A DNA stretch of 39,506 nt from Chloroflexota bacterium (lineage in GTDB: Bacteria > Chloroflexota > Anaerolineae > Anaerolineales > UBA4823), in the NCBI GenBank assembly GCA_029265355.1, contig JAJUJL010000034.1, positions 1-39,506 of the forward strand, given 5' to 3'. The notes below the pieces were generated by a model. The model worked only from the letters and a program-made list of their open reading frames with translations. It made no database searches and was not told the origin of the DNA. The translations under genes were made by a program, and so were the position numbers. Shown one piece after another: positions 7,990 to 16,302 of the stretch. The stretch's first letter is position 1. The number at the start of each line of letters is the position of its first letter.

Positions 7990-8700
7990 ATGACTGCTCT
8001 TGACCAGTTGGTCTTCGAATTCATTGGACTGCAGCTCACGCCCGTCCAGGTGCAGGCTCTCGAAACCTTCCAGAGCGAGCTGTTGGATTGGAATACGCGC
8101 ATTAACCTGACCGCCATCCGCGAACCTGAACAGGTGCAGATCAAACACCTGCTCGACTCGCTCACCTGTTTGCAGGTGATGCAAGGCACACCTGTGCACA
8201 AGGTGATCGATGTGGGTACTGGCGCAGGTTTACCCGGGATTCCACTCAAGATCGCCCAACCCCAAATAGAGCTGACCCTGTTGGAATCGATCGAAAAAAA
8301 AGCCAACTTCTGCCGTCATATCGTGCAAGTTTTGGGCCTGAGTAACGTCAGCGTCATCACCGACCGGGCTGAAATCGCAGGCCAATCGCCCGCCCACCGC
8401 GAGCAGTACGATTGGGCAGTCGCCCGAGCTGTGGCGCGCCTGCCCATCCTGGCCGAGTACCTGCTGCCGCTGGTTCGAATCAATGGCTTTATGCTGGCAA
8501 TGAAAGGAGAGAATGCCCTGGAAGAGCTGCGCACAGCCGAGAGGGCAATCCGCCTCTTGGGGGGGCGCGTGACGCGCATCGTGCCAGTGCAGCTTCCCAG
8601 GGTCAGCGAGAAGCGCCACTTGCTCGTCATCCAAAAAACCCACCCCACGCCGGTAAACTACCCTCGCCGGGTCGGGCAGCCCGAGAAAAAACCGCTCTGA
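7990..8700 (+). CDS. rsmG: 16S rRNA (guanine-N7) methyltransferase RsmG (GidB)
   Basis: A 236-residue RsmG. It methylates N7 of a conserved guanine in the 530 loop of 16S rRNA using SAM. Family marks are present: LLDWNTRINLTAIREPEQVQIKHLLDS near the N-terminus, the SAM-binding motif VIDVGTGAGLPGIPLKI (about 69-85), LTLLESIEKKANFCRHI, YDWAVARAVARLPILAEYLLPL and AMKGENALEEL. Length is normal; the last 20 residues are a basic extension. It is divergent from the C39/LysM gene and convergent with the MOSC gene, ending 19 bp before that gene's stop. It is not next to gidA (mnmG) here. Confidence 0.96.
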   Translation: MTALDQLVFEFIGLQLTPVQVQALETFQSELLDWNTRINLTAIREPEQVQIKHLLDSLTCLQVMQGTPVHKVIDVGTGAGLPGIPLKIAQPQIELTLLESIEKKANFCRHIVQVLGLSNVSVITDRAEIAGQSPAHREQYDWAVARAVARLPILAEYLLPLVRINGFMLAMKGENALEELRTAERAIRLLGGRVTRIVPVQLPRVSEKRHLLVIQKTHPTPVNYPRRVGQPEKKPL

Positions 8701-8719
8701 ATTTGTGAAACCAACCCCA

Positions 8720-9217
8720 TTAGCCACTGGCTGCCTGCGGCTGGATGACTTGCACCTCATCGCCAACCTGCACCCAGCCCGGTTGCAGCACGCGCGCATA
8801 CACCCGCGACCAGCCAGGGTGAACTTTTTCTGAGATACGCTTGAACTCCCCGTCTTTGAATGCAGCCGCGATCGTGCTGCACGGAGAAGTGAATTTTGTC
8901 ACCTCTACCAACACATGGCTTCCCAACCGCAAACGCGCTCCCGGTTGCATCAGCGACCAGTCCAGTCCCACCAGCGTGATATTTTCCCCCGCCGCGCCCG
9001 GGTAGATCGGGTGTCCTTCCGCCTGCAGCGCCAGGATGTGCTCCAAGGCGTATAAACACAAGGCTGCATGGGGTCCGCCATGCAATTCCTGGTTCGCCTG
9101 CCGGTCGCCTTGCAGCCCAAACGCTGTCGCCTCACCCGCCGGGATCGAGTGTTTTGGTACGCCCCCACTAGAGATATTCAATTGAAATATCCTGCCATTC
9201 ACCGCATTGGGTTTCAT
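8720..9217 (-). CDS. MOSC-domain protein (YiiM-like)
   Basis: A 165-residue protein that is essentially one MOSC domain, the C-terminal domain of molybdenum-cofactor sulfurase and of YiiM/YuaD. It starts GRIFQLNISSGGVPK, then GLQGDRQANQELHGGPHAALCLYALE, the GAAGENITLVGLDW block, and the conserved cysteine in KFTSPCSTIAAAF. Such domains bind sulfur-carrying pterin-metal cofactor or act in detoxifying N-hydroxylated compounds; the role here is not known. I chose the ATG at 9217, with AGGG five bases upstream. An alternative ATG at 9229 overlaps the recF stop (ATGA) and would add four residues. Either way it is translationally linked to recF. Confidence 0.88.
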   Translation of the reverse strand: MKPNAVNGRIFQLNISSGGVPKHSIPAGEATAFGLQGDRQANQELHGGPHAALCLYALEHILALQAEGHPIYPGAAGENITLVGLDWSLMQPGARLRLGSHVLVEVTKFTSPCSTIAAAFKDGEFKRISEKVHPGWSRVYARVLQPGWVQVGDEVQVIQPQAASG

Positions 9218-9225
9218 AGTTTCCC

Positions 9226-10467
9226 TCATTTTCCTTCTGGAAACACTCGCCCGCCTTCGATGCGCCACAGCGTCGATTGGCTGGCAAATTCGTGCGCAAA
9301 CATATCCAGGTCGGTGGTGGTCAACAAGAGCTGCTCTGTTTGCAACAGGCGGGTGAGCAGATCAAGCCGTCTCTGACCATCCAGCTCAGCCAGCACCTCA
9401 TCCAGCAGGAGCACCGGCCACTCACCCACTTTATCCTTCATCCATAACACCTCTGCCAGTTTCAGCGACAGCACGGCAGTTCGCACCTGGCCGCGTGACC
9501 CGTAAACCCCCAAATCCAAGCCATTGCTCAAGAAGCGCAACTCGTCTCGGTGGGGGCCAATCGTAGTCACACCGCGCGCAACTTCTTCGCTGCGCAGGCG
9601 CCGCAGCTTGTCCAGGAAACCTTCCTGGATGCGTTCGGGTGGGATGTTCGAACGATCCAGCGGCGCGTCAATCGGAAGCATGTATTGCTGCGCGGGGCGT
9701 GGCAGAGGCTCGTAAGCGGGCTCATACGACAAACGCAGGATCTCCTCCCCGTGCGTCAATTCTCGATGAATGCGCGCTGCCAGCCTTTCCAGTTCTTGAA
9801 CAGCATGGATGCGCGCATGGATGAGCTGGGCTCCGCTCAGGGCAAGCTGCTCATCCCAAAAGCGTAACTGCTCCAGATCGCCGCCCCGCTCAGAGAGCTG
9901 TTTCAGCAATGCATTGCGCTGGGCAAGACTGCGGCTGTAAGATGAAAGCAGCGCAGCATACTGAGGATGCACCTGCCCCAATGTCAGGTTCAAATAACGG
10001 CGGCGCTCCTCGGGCGCGCCTTCCAGCACGCGCAGCGTTTGCGGCAAGAACAGGACAGCGTTGAACGCGCCGATCGTCTCGCTGAGCTTCCTCTCCGAAC
10101 CATCCAGCAACACCTCCCTGCGCACCCGCACGCTGCCGTTGGCATATCCATTGGGCTCCTGGATGATGCGCACCTCCAGCCGATGAGCGCCGGGTTTGAG
10201 CAGCGGAGAGGCGCAGGCAGTGGAGCGCTGGAAGCTGGCAGTGATGCGCGCGACCGCAACAGGCTCTTTACTTACTAAAAAATTGACCAGTTGGCGATCG
10301 TGTGTGGCATGAAAAGACGCAAAGGTTGCCAGATAATAGATCGACTCTAACAAGCTCGTTTTACCCTGGGCATTGGCGCCCAAAAGGATTAATACCCCTC
10401 TAGGCACATCCAGGTCAAGGCGAGAAAAGTTGCGAAAATGAGTTAGCGAGAGATGGTTCAGATGCAT
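9226..10467 (-). CDS. recF: DNA replication and repair protein RecF
   Basis: A 413-residue SMC-like ATPase that loads RecA at gapped DNA. From the ATG at 10467 it begins MHLNHLSLTHFRNFSRLDLD, the standard RecF N-terminus; 19 further upstream residues in the open frame are unlike the family. Walker A is GANAQGKTSLLE (K36), the signature is SRGQVRTAVLSLKLAEV, and Walker B with D-loop is VLLLDEVLAELDGQRR, followed by TTTDLDMF. A GGGG-rich Shine-Dalgarno precedes the ATG. It follows def and overlaps or abuts the MOSC gene. There is no dnaA, dnaN or gyrB neighbour, unlike the classical arrangement. Confidence 0.96.
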   Translation of the reverse strand: MHLNHLSLTHFRNFSRLDLDVPRGVLILLGANAQGKTSLLESIYYLATFASFHATHDRQLVNFLVSKEPVAVARITASFQRSTACASPLLKPGAHRLEVRIIQEPNGYANGSVRVRREVLLDGSERKLSETIGAFNAVLFLPQTLRVLEGAPEERRRYLNLTLGQVHPQYAALLSSYSRSLAQRNALLKQLSERGGDLEQLRFWDEQLALSGAQLIHARIHAVQELERLAARIHRELTHGEEILRLSYEPAYEPLPRPAQQYMLPIDAPLDRSNIPPERIQEGFLDKLRRLRSEEVARGVTTIGPHRDELRFLSNGLDLGVYGSRGQVRTAVLSLKLAEVLWMKDKVGEWPVLLLDEVLAELDGQRRLDLLTRLLQTEQLLLTTTDLDMFAHEFASQSTLWRIEGGRVFPEGK

Positions 10468-10484
10468 GCCACCCCAAAGAAACA

Positions 10485-10504
10485 CCACGGAGCATTCCCC
10501 GTGG
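10485..10504. other. Hairpin in the def-recF gap
   Basis: CCACGG and CCGTGG pair around an 8-base loop. On the plus strand the stem is followed by CAATTTTT, on the minus strand by TGTTTCTTT. No plus-strand gene ends here. On the minus strand it lies 125 bp after the def stop and just before the recF start, so it may partly terminate def mRNA or shape the recF leader. Confidence 0.4.
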
Positions 10505-10628
10505 CAATTTTTACGAAAGAGCAACCATTGCTGGAGGAAGCGTGCGCCGCTCTCCCGAACTGCGCCGATTCAGGTCGATTTGGCGTCAAATCCCCTGACA
10601 GGGCAGATGATCTCAACAGGTAAAACGG

Positions 10629-11138
10629 CTAGTCCAGCGAAGCTGGTTCGGTCTCCGCTTCCAGCTTCCAGACCTTTTCCGCCCGGTCGATAAAGAGAAC
10701 GCCATTCAAGTGATCGATTTCGTGCTGGAAAATGCGCGCCAGCCAGCCCTGCGCTTTGATGCGCAACGGCTGCCCGCGCCGGTTCATTCCCTTGATGATC
10801 GCCGATACCGGCCGATCCACATCACCGACAAAGCCTGGGATAGAAAGGCAGCCCTCTGTTCCAAGTTCTGTTTCGGTATCCAGGCGCACAATCTCAGGAT
10901 TGATCACCGCGTACAGCTTGGGCGGCTTAGTTTCATCATCATCATCACCGTACTCCACCACGATGACACGCTGGGATACGCCCACCTGGGGAGCAGCCAG
11001 GCCCACACCTGGCGCCTGACGCATCGTTTCGATCATGTCATCGATCAAGGTTTGTAAGTCCGGCCCAAAATCGCTCACCTTTTGCGCTTTGCGGCGCAAA
11101 ACCGGCGATGGATGAGTCACAATTTCACGCACTGCCAT
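10629..11138 (-). CDS. def: Peptide deformylase
   Basis: A 169-residue peptide deformylase, which removes the formyl group from the initiator methionine of new proteins. All three metal-site motifs are intact: GVGLAAPQVG (44-53), EGCLSIPG with the metal cysteine C97, and QHEIDHLNG with H139, E140 and H143. An acidic insert (EYGDDDDETKPP) follows motif 1. The ATG at 11138 has GAGGG upstream. It lies 51 bp after the CNBD/PH gene and 161 bp before recF on the same strand. The gene ends with TAG, which is relevant to the amber codons discussed at 38154 and 38349. Confidence 0.97.
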   Translation of the reverse strand: MAVREIVTHPSPVLRRKAQKVSDFGPDLQTLIDDMIETMRQAPGVGLAAPQVGVSQRVIVVEYGDDDDETKPPKLYAVINPEIVRLDTETELGTEGCLSIPGFVGDVDRPVSAIIKGMNRRGQPLRIKAQGWLARIFQHEIDHLNGVLFIDRAEKVWKLEAETEPASLD

Positions 11139-11189
11139 AACACCCTCAAATATCGTATCAACAGATCACGAAGAATAGACGCGCTTATT

Positions 11190-12920
11190 TTACCGCGGAA
11201 ATATCTCCCAGTCAGTATCGCGCTTTGTTTTTCCCACCCGCTCGCTGTGTTTACTGTAAGCCGCCAACCAATCAACCATGCGCTCTCGTTCCCGCGCCGC
11301 TTCGGCTGATTTTTTTCGCCGATTGAATTCTTCAATATAATGTGAAATGTCGTGGTGCACCTGCGCCGGATCTGCAACCACCCGGAAAATAAAGGGGGTC
11401 TGCCCAACGTTGATGATGACATCTCCAAAGTTGAACAGAATTTGAATAATACCATCTCGCGAATACTGCAGGCTGAAGATATTCTCGATGCTGGCAGATT
11501 TTCGTTGTTCCTCGCCCAGGGGTTTACGTTCGATATCCAATATCTGGGTTGGCGTGACCTGATAAATATCGTTGCTCCAATCGATATAGTTGTAGATCCA
11601 CCAGCCCACAAAAAACAAACCCATTAGCGCCAGAACGCTCATCAGGGATGCTTCTATCAACAGGTTAAATGCGCCGGTCACATACTCATACACCAGCAAT
11701 ATCCCTGCGATGAAGGATAGCAAAATGAGCAGCGAAGGCCAGAAAAGCTTGCCCAAAAGAACCAGGATGTGTTTGCGATAAGTGATCACCCCGTCGCGCT
11801 CGTAACGCACCTTGAAAAAGGTCTCCCATTTTTCCCGCAGGCTGCCTGGCTTTGCCGGGTTGCGCACCTTGGGTTTCGCCTCACCAGGGGCAGGTGCGCC
11901 AGGCATCGTTTTTGACGTTTCCACACCGCCTTCCAGGCGCATGCGTAGCGATTGCTCCAGCTCCTTTTCTAATGCTTCCTTTTCCAACCGGCGGCTTTCA
12001 GCCCCGGCGCGCACGCGGTACCCTTCCACAAAGCTGGCGAAGCGCTCCGGATACTTTGCCCTGCGCATGCGAATCTCACCCGTGAAAGTGCTCACGATGA
12101 CATCCCCGTAGCCAATGATGCGTCCCAGCCAACTGGTGCGCACATTGACCGATTTCACCTGGGTCAACGGGGCTTCACGGCGGCTTTCATACAAGAAGAC
12201 CAGTTTTTCCAGCCATACCACGCGCTGGCTGGTGACAATGTAATAATCGTTGCTCCAATCGAGCAAGTTCCACGCGCCAATCACGAGAGCGACGGCGATA
12301 CAGGCGATGCCCGCGATCAAAGAAAACAGCTTAAAAAATTGGGTCGGGGCAAACCCAAAGCTGAACACCAGGATCGGTATGGAGATCAAGATCAATAAAA
12401 CTGGGATAATCAGATTTACATAGAGGAACCACTCGTGGCGGCGCACAATCAGATGCACAATTTCGTCATCGCCCACCCAACTGAACTGCTTCCTTTGTGC
12501 AAGGTAGCGGCTTTCGGCTGTCGCCGCCAGGTTCAGGCGCAATTGGGGCAGATCTTTCAAGATGTTCAAGAAGGGTTCGCGGTCCAACCGCAAGAGGATC
12601 GTTGGCTCGTCGGCGGTGACCGTTACCATACGCGGTCGTTCGAAGAGCAGGGCATCCTCGCCAAAATGCTCTCCGGCCTTCAAGATATCAACATCTTTCT
12701 CCCTTCCGCTTTGGTCATGAAAAGAAACCCGTACCTGACCCTGGAAGATGACGTAGAAACTATCCCCTGTCGAGCCTTGTTTGTAGATCACCTCCCCCTT
12801 CTTAAATGAAATCGCCTCGAAGCGGCTGACCACGCGCGCCAGGTCGAGCTCGCTCAGCCCTTGAAAAATGTACTGCGTCTTCAGCAGGGCCGCGTATTGC
12901 GGGATGCGATCATCTGCCAT
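11190..12920 (-). CDS. Membrane protein with cyclic-nucleotide-binding domain and two PH-like (YdbS/bPH2-type) units
   Basis: A 576-residue protein. Residues 10-130 are a cNMP-binding domain with a good phosphate-binding cassette (FGEDALLFERPRMVTVTA, 86-103). Two related membrane units follow. Unit 1 has two helices (about 167-189 and 197-219) and then DWSNDYYIVTSQRVVWLEK (221-239). Unit 2 has two helices (about 385-411 and 420-446) and then DWSNDIYQVTPTQILDIER (447-465). The repeated DWSNDxYxVT after a helix pair is typical of bacterial PH-like domains. A charged linker (305-370) joins the units. The predicted role is a membrane sensor or scaffold gated by a cyclic nucleotide; this is inference. 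It is the first gene of a minus-strand group with def, recF and MOSC. TAGAAT lies 6 bases before the ATG with no Shine-Dalgarno. Confidence 0.82.
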   Translation of the reverse strand: MADDRIPQYAALLKTQYIFQGLSELDLARVVSRFEAISFKKGEVIYKQGSTGDSFYVIFQGQVRVSFHDQSGREKDVDILKAGEHFGEDALLFERPRMVTVTADEPTILLRLDREPFLNILKDLPQLRLNLAATAESRYLAQRKQFSWVGDDEIVHLIVRRHEWFLYVNLIIPVLLILISIPILVFSFGFAPTQFFKLFSLIAGIACIAVALVIGAWNLLDWSNDYYIVTSQRVVWLEKLVFLYESRREAPLTQVKSVNVRTSWLGRIIGYGDVIVSTFTGEIRMRRAKYPERFASFVEGYRVRAGAESRRLEKEALEKELEQSLRMRLEGGVETSKTMPGAPAPGEAKPKVRNPAKPGSLREKWETFFKVRYERDGVITYRKHILVLLGKLFWPSLLILLSFIAGILLVYEYVTGAFNLLIEASLMSVLALMGLFFVGWWIYNYIDWSNDIYQVTPTQILDIERKPLGEEQRKSASIENIFSLQYSRDGIIQILFNFGDVIINVGQTPFIFRVVADPAQVHHDISHYIEEFNRRKKSAEAARERERMVDWLAAYSKHSERVGKTKRDTDWEIFPR

Positions 12921-12926
12921 ATTACC

Positions 12927-12954
12927 ATTCTAGCACGAAGTAGAATTCTTTCAG
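12927..12954 (-). promoter_or_regulatory. Promoter of the CNBD/PH gene, leaderless type
   Basis: Reading the minus strand, CTGAAA (12954-12949), a 16-bp spacer and TAGAAT (12932-12927) are followed by only six bases (GGTAAT) before the ATG at 12920. The layout copies that of rsmG (TTGAAA, 16 bp, TATAAT, 7 bases, ATG). Confidence 0.55.
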
Positions 12955-13098
12955 CCCGTTTTATCACGAGTCGATGTCAACTACCCTGTCTCACAAGAAT
13001 AGCCAGCTCTGTTTTAGCAAAGTTGCAATCTTTGCGCCAGCCAGTCCTGGTTTGAAAAGTGATAAAATGGCTTCCTACATTCACCTAAGGAGTTGTGT

Positions 13099-14559
13099 AT
13101 GCCGATCCACTTTGGCACCGATGGTTGGCGGGCTGTAATTTCTGATTCGTTCACTTTTCACAACCTGCGCATGGTTACCCAGGCAATTGCCGATGCGATT
13201 CGCTCTGAATCCTGGAATGATGGCGCTCCTGCCAGTGGAAATCCGGATGCAAAAAATATCGTCGTAGGCTTCGACACCCGCTTTCTCTCCGATCGCTACG
13301 CCACGGAGGTGGCGCGCGTGCTGGCAGCCAATGGTTTCACGGTTAACCTGGCTCAAGCAGATGCACCCACGCCAGCCATTTCGTTTTCCGTTCGACACCT
13401 GGGCGCCGCAGCCGGCGTTATGATCACCGCCTCACACAACGCTCCTCGCTACAACGGGGTGAAACTAAAAGCCTCCTATGGCGGCTCCGCTTTGCGCGAA
13501 CAATGCCGCAGGGTTGAGGTCTATTTGAACGACAACGAGGAACGGGCGCGAGGCCCAAACCTGATGGATTATGACCAGGCGCGCCGCCTGGGTCTCATCC
13601 AGCGCTTCAACCCGTTACCCGCCTACTTTGAGCACCTGCGCAAGCTAATCGACTTTGACGCCATCGCCGATAATCCCCAGCGACTGGTTGTGGACTCGAT
13701 GTACGGCTCCGGGCGAGGTGTGGTCAAGGGAATTTTGCAGGGCACCGGTTGCGAGGTGCAAGAAATCCGCGGCGAGATGAACCCAGGTTTCGGCGGCGTG
13801 CACCCAGAGCCGATTGCCAGGCACCTGGGCGCCCTGGCAGGCGCCATCAGCACCCACATGGGCAACTTCGGATTAGCCACCGATGGCGATGCTGACCGGA
13901 TTGGGGCCATGGATGAACGCGGCAACTTTGTGGACCCGCACAAGATCATGGCTCTGGCGCTGCGCCATCTGGTGGAAAAGAGGGGCTGGTTAGGACCTGT
14001 GGTGCGGACAGTTTCCACCACCCGCATGATTGACCGGCTGGCGCGCCGCTACGGGGTGCCAGTATACGAAACCCCGGTCGGCTTCAATCACATTGCCGAT
14101 TATATGCTCAAAGAGGACATCCTCATCGGCGGTGAAGAGTCCGGCGGCATCTCGTTTCGCGGGCACATCCCCGAAGGTGACGGCATCTTGATGGGATTGC
14201 TCATCGTTGAGATGGTGGCAACCTCTGGAAAAACATTGGTTGAATTGGTCGACAGCCTGCTGGAAGATGTTGGGCCAGCCTATTACCAGCGCAACGATTT
14301 GCGCCTGAGCCGCCCGGTATCCCAAGCTCAAATGGCAACCCTGTTATTGGAAAAAGCGCCCGCACACATCGCCGACGTCAGGCTCCAGGAAATCTCAACA
14401 TTGGATGGCGTTAAGTACATCCTGGAAGACGATTCCTGGCTGCTGATCCGCCCCTCCGGCACAGAACCCGTTTTGCGGGTGTACGCCGAAGGTCGCAGCC
14501 CGGAGATGGTGCGGGCTATGATCGGTTATGGCGAGCAGGTTGCCGCCAGCGCCACGTGA
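13099..14559 (+). CDS. Phosphoglucomutase/phosphomannomutase family protein
   Basis: A 486-residue alpha-D-phosphohexomutase that moves phosphate between C1 and C6 of hexose phosphates. All four domain signatures are present: IHFGTDGWRAVI at the N-terminus, the catalytic serine loop VMITASHNAPRYNGVKLK, the metal loop ATDGDADRIGAMDE, the sugar-specificity loop IGGEESGGISF and the phosphate-binding loop IRPSGTEPVLRVYAE. The GEESGG loop suits glucose or mannose phosphates but does not settle the substrate. The ATG at 13099 has AAGGAG 8 bases upstream; an in-frame TTG six bases earlier is less likely. It is convergent with the LPxTG-like gene, only 7 bp apart. Confidence 0.95.
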   Translation: MPIHFGTDGWRAVISDSFTFHNLRMVTQAIADAIRSESWNDGAPASGNPDAKNIVVGFDTRFLSDRYATEVARVLAANGFTVNLAQADAPTPAISFSVRHLGAAAGVMITASHNAPRYNGVKLKASYGGSALREQCRRVEVYLNDNEERARGPNLMDYDQARRLGLIQRFNPLPAYFEHLRKLIDFDAIADNPQRLVVDSMYGSGRGVVKGILQGTGCEVQEIRGEMNPGFGGVHPEPIARHLGALAGAISTHMGNFGLATDGDADRIGAMDERGNFVDPHKIMALALRHLVEKRGWLGPVVRTVSTTRMIDRLARRYGVPVYETPVGFNHIADYMLKEDILIGGEESGGISFRGHIPEGDGILMGLLIVEMVATSGKTLVELVDSLLEDVGPAYYQRNDLRLSRPVSQAQMATLLLEKAPAHIADVRLQEISTLDGVKYILEDDSWLLIRPSGTEPVLRVYAEGRSPEMVRAMIGYGEQVAASAT

Positions 14560-14566
14560 ATCTCTG

Positions 14567-15115
14567 CTAGGCTGTGCGCAGCCGCCGAGCCAACAAGATC
14601 ACAACCAGCATCAAGATCGTCAAGCCTAATAGCCCCGGAATGCCCACCTCATCTGCAAAACCGGTTGTCGGCAGCGCAGTTGACGTGGGCGTTTGCATGG
14701 ATGCGGCCTGCGTCAGCAGCGCAGCAACCGTCGGCGTACGTGGGTCTTCGGTTGGCTCGGGCGTATTGGTGGCTACGGCCACCACACTGGTCGCCGTTGG
14801 AGCGGTGGTGGCAGGCGGCAAAGTTGGTGTGCGGCTAGGTGTGGCTGTGAATGCCGCGGCAACAGATGTCTGCGTGATGGCAAGCGCCACCTGGGTATTC
14901 TGAGCATTGGCCTGGGCGATCTGGGTTGCCTCGGCGGCGCGCTGGCGCGGCAAGAAGAACATCCCGTAGACCACGATGCACACCAGGGCCAGGATGGCTA
15001 CTGCACCCAGGATGCCAGCCACGATGAGAAACGTGCGGTTGCTTGACTCCTCCACGGGCGGCGTCTCTTCCGGTTCCGCACTCATTGCAAGGTTATCATT
15101 CTCTTCAAATGTCAT
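14567..15115 (-). CDS. Membrane protein with Thr/Pro-rich stalk and LPxTG-like C-terminal tail
   Basis: A 182-residue protein. An acidic cytoplasmic N-terminus leads to a membrane segment (about 29-51). Next is a Gln/Ala-rich stretch and a low-complexity Thr/Pro/Ala stalk (about 88-148), probably glycosylated. The C-terminus reads LPTTGFADEVG (148-158), a hydrophobic segment and a basic tail ARRLRTA. That is the order of a sortase sorting signal (LPxTG, hydrophobic span, positive tail), here with an added N-terminal membrane anchor. Sortase processing is inference and no sortase lies in the window. A strong AGGAGG Shine-Dalgarno precedes the ATG at 15115. It lies 88 bp downstream of the seven-gene operon on the same strand and may be read with it. 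Confidence 0.75.
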   Translation of the reverse strand: MTFEENDNLAMSAEPEETPPVEESSNRTFLIVAGILGAVAILALVCIVVYGMFFLPRQRAAEATQIAQANAQNTQVALAITQTSVAAAFTATPSRTPTLPPATTAPTATSVVAVATNTPEPTEDPRTPTVAALLTQAASMQTPTSTALPTTGFADEVGIPGLLGLTILMLVVILLARRLRTA

Positions 15116-15203
15116 GGCGCTCTCCTCCTGTAGAGGTTCTTAGAATTCTACTGCTGCTTACAGCCGTTTACGGAGTCATTTCACCGGCTGACTGAAAATG
15201 ACC

Positions 15204-16259
15204 TCAAGCCAGCACTTCCATATTTGCCAAAGGGACAATGACCGTTTCGCCGTTTTCAAGCTTTACATCTGCCACCTGGGTTAAAATGCCATTGGGCAAG
15301 CTGGTGCGGCCAGAACGCACCTTAATGAGCACGCCCACCTTTCCTTCGTAAGGCGGACGCAGGATGCGCACCACCTGGTTCGGCGAGAAGATGTCGGTCT
15401 CACGCGGCGCGGAGACGTGTTCGGGCGCGGGCAGCTCAATCACAATCTCGGGTCGTGCTTCGCGGTAGCGGTCTCGCGGTTCCGCATTCAAACTCACTTC
15501 GCGGCGATTATTGGAAGTGAGCAGCTTAAATGCCGAGGAGTTCATCGGTATGTGACCGAAGCCATCCAGGATGATGATGGGGAAACGCATCTTCACTGCC
15601 ATTGAGTACAGCGACGAATCCATACTACCCAGGATCAAGCCGCGCAGCGGTAACTCGCCGGCTGCTTTCAGCACTTCGGCGCTCGCACAGTGACTTGCCA
15701 GGATAACAGAGCCGCGCATACTGACATCCAACTGATCTGGCGATAGAGCATCATCGGGTGATCTGGCAAGCACATACATCAACCCAAAATCGATGCGTCC
15801 GTTACCCCAAACACCCTGAATCAAGGCACCGGTGGTTTCGATCACCACACCGCGATCGCCCACCAACTCCGAAACGATGCCTGGCAGACCTGCTCGCAAC
15901 TCATAGGGAGGCGCATCCAATTCCATCAGCACCTGACCATCGCCAGCGACGATCACCTTTCCACTGCGCGGGGCGCGAACTAACCTTTGGGTAAAACCCA
16001 CCGGCCCTGCCAGCACGTCACCTTGTGCAACTGGGCTGCCCGCTTTGCAAACGATGTGCTGATCGGCTTTCTCACGCGACAACCCCAGGCTGCGTGCAAT
16101 ATCCAACAGCATGTGTTCCGGCGCCAGGCGAGCCTCGGCAACCACATCTGTAGCGCTGACCTTTTGCCCTTTGCGAACGACTACGCGACCCGGGATGGGC
16201 AGTAATCTCTCCCGCCGGATGAGCGTCAATGGCAAAATGTGGCTAACAGGTGCTAACAT
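15204..16259 (-). CDS. Conserved hypothetical, lipoyl/RnfC-like N-terminal part and KOW-like C-terminal part; last gene of the GlmL operon
   Basis: A 351-residue soluble protein I cannot assign to a named family. The N-terminal 115 residues (LPIPGRVVVRKGQKVSATDVVAEA, then GSPVAQGDVLAGPVGFTQRLVRAPRSGKVIVAGDGQVLMEL) look like the beta-barrel/sandwich folds of biotinyl-lipoyl or RnfC N-terminal domains, without an obvious modified lysine. The middle has glycine-rich blocks (GALIQGVWGNG, RGSVILASHCASAEVLKAA, RGLILGSMDSSLYSMAVKMRFPIIILDGFGHIPM). The C-terminus (PPYEGKVGVLIKVRSGRTSLPNG, then VADVKLENGETVIVPLANMEVL) is KOW/SH3-like. There is no signal peptide or membrane span. It follows the GlmL-like gene by 43 bp with AAGG before the ATG, so it is probably a cytoplasmic partner of the membrane assembly. 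Confidence 0.8.
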   Translation of the reverse strand: MLAPVSHILPLTLIRRERLLPIPGRVVVRKGQKVSATDVVAEARLAPEHMLLDIARSLGLSREKADQHIVCKAGSPVAQGDVLAGPVGFTQRLVRAPRSGKVIVAGDGQVLMELDAPPYELRAGLPGIVSELVGDRGVVIETTGALIQGVWGNGRIDFGLMYVLARSPDDALSPDQLDVSMRGSVILASHCASAEVLKAAGELPLRGLILGSMDSSLYSMAVKMRFPIIILDGFGHIPMNSSAFKLLTSNNRREVSLNAEPRDRYREARPEIVIELPAPEHVSAPRETDIFSPNQVVRILRPPYEGKVGVLIKVRSGRTSLPNGILTQVADVKLENGETVIVPLANMEVLA

Positions 16260-16302
16260 AGATCTCTACCTTGGTGTTGCAAGTAAAATGCCAGACATTT
16301 GT

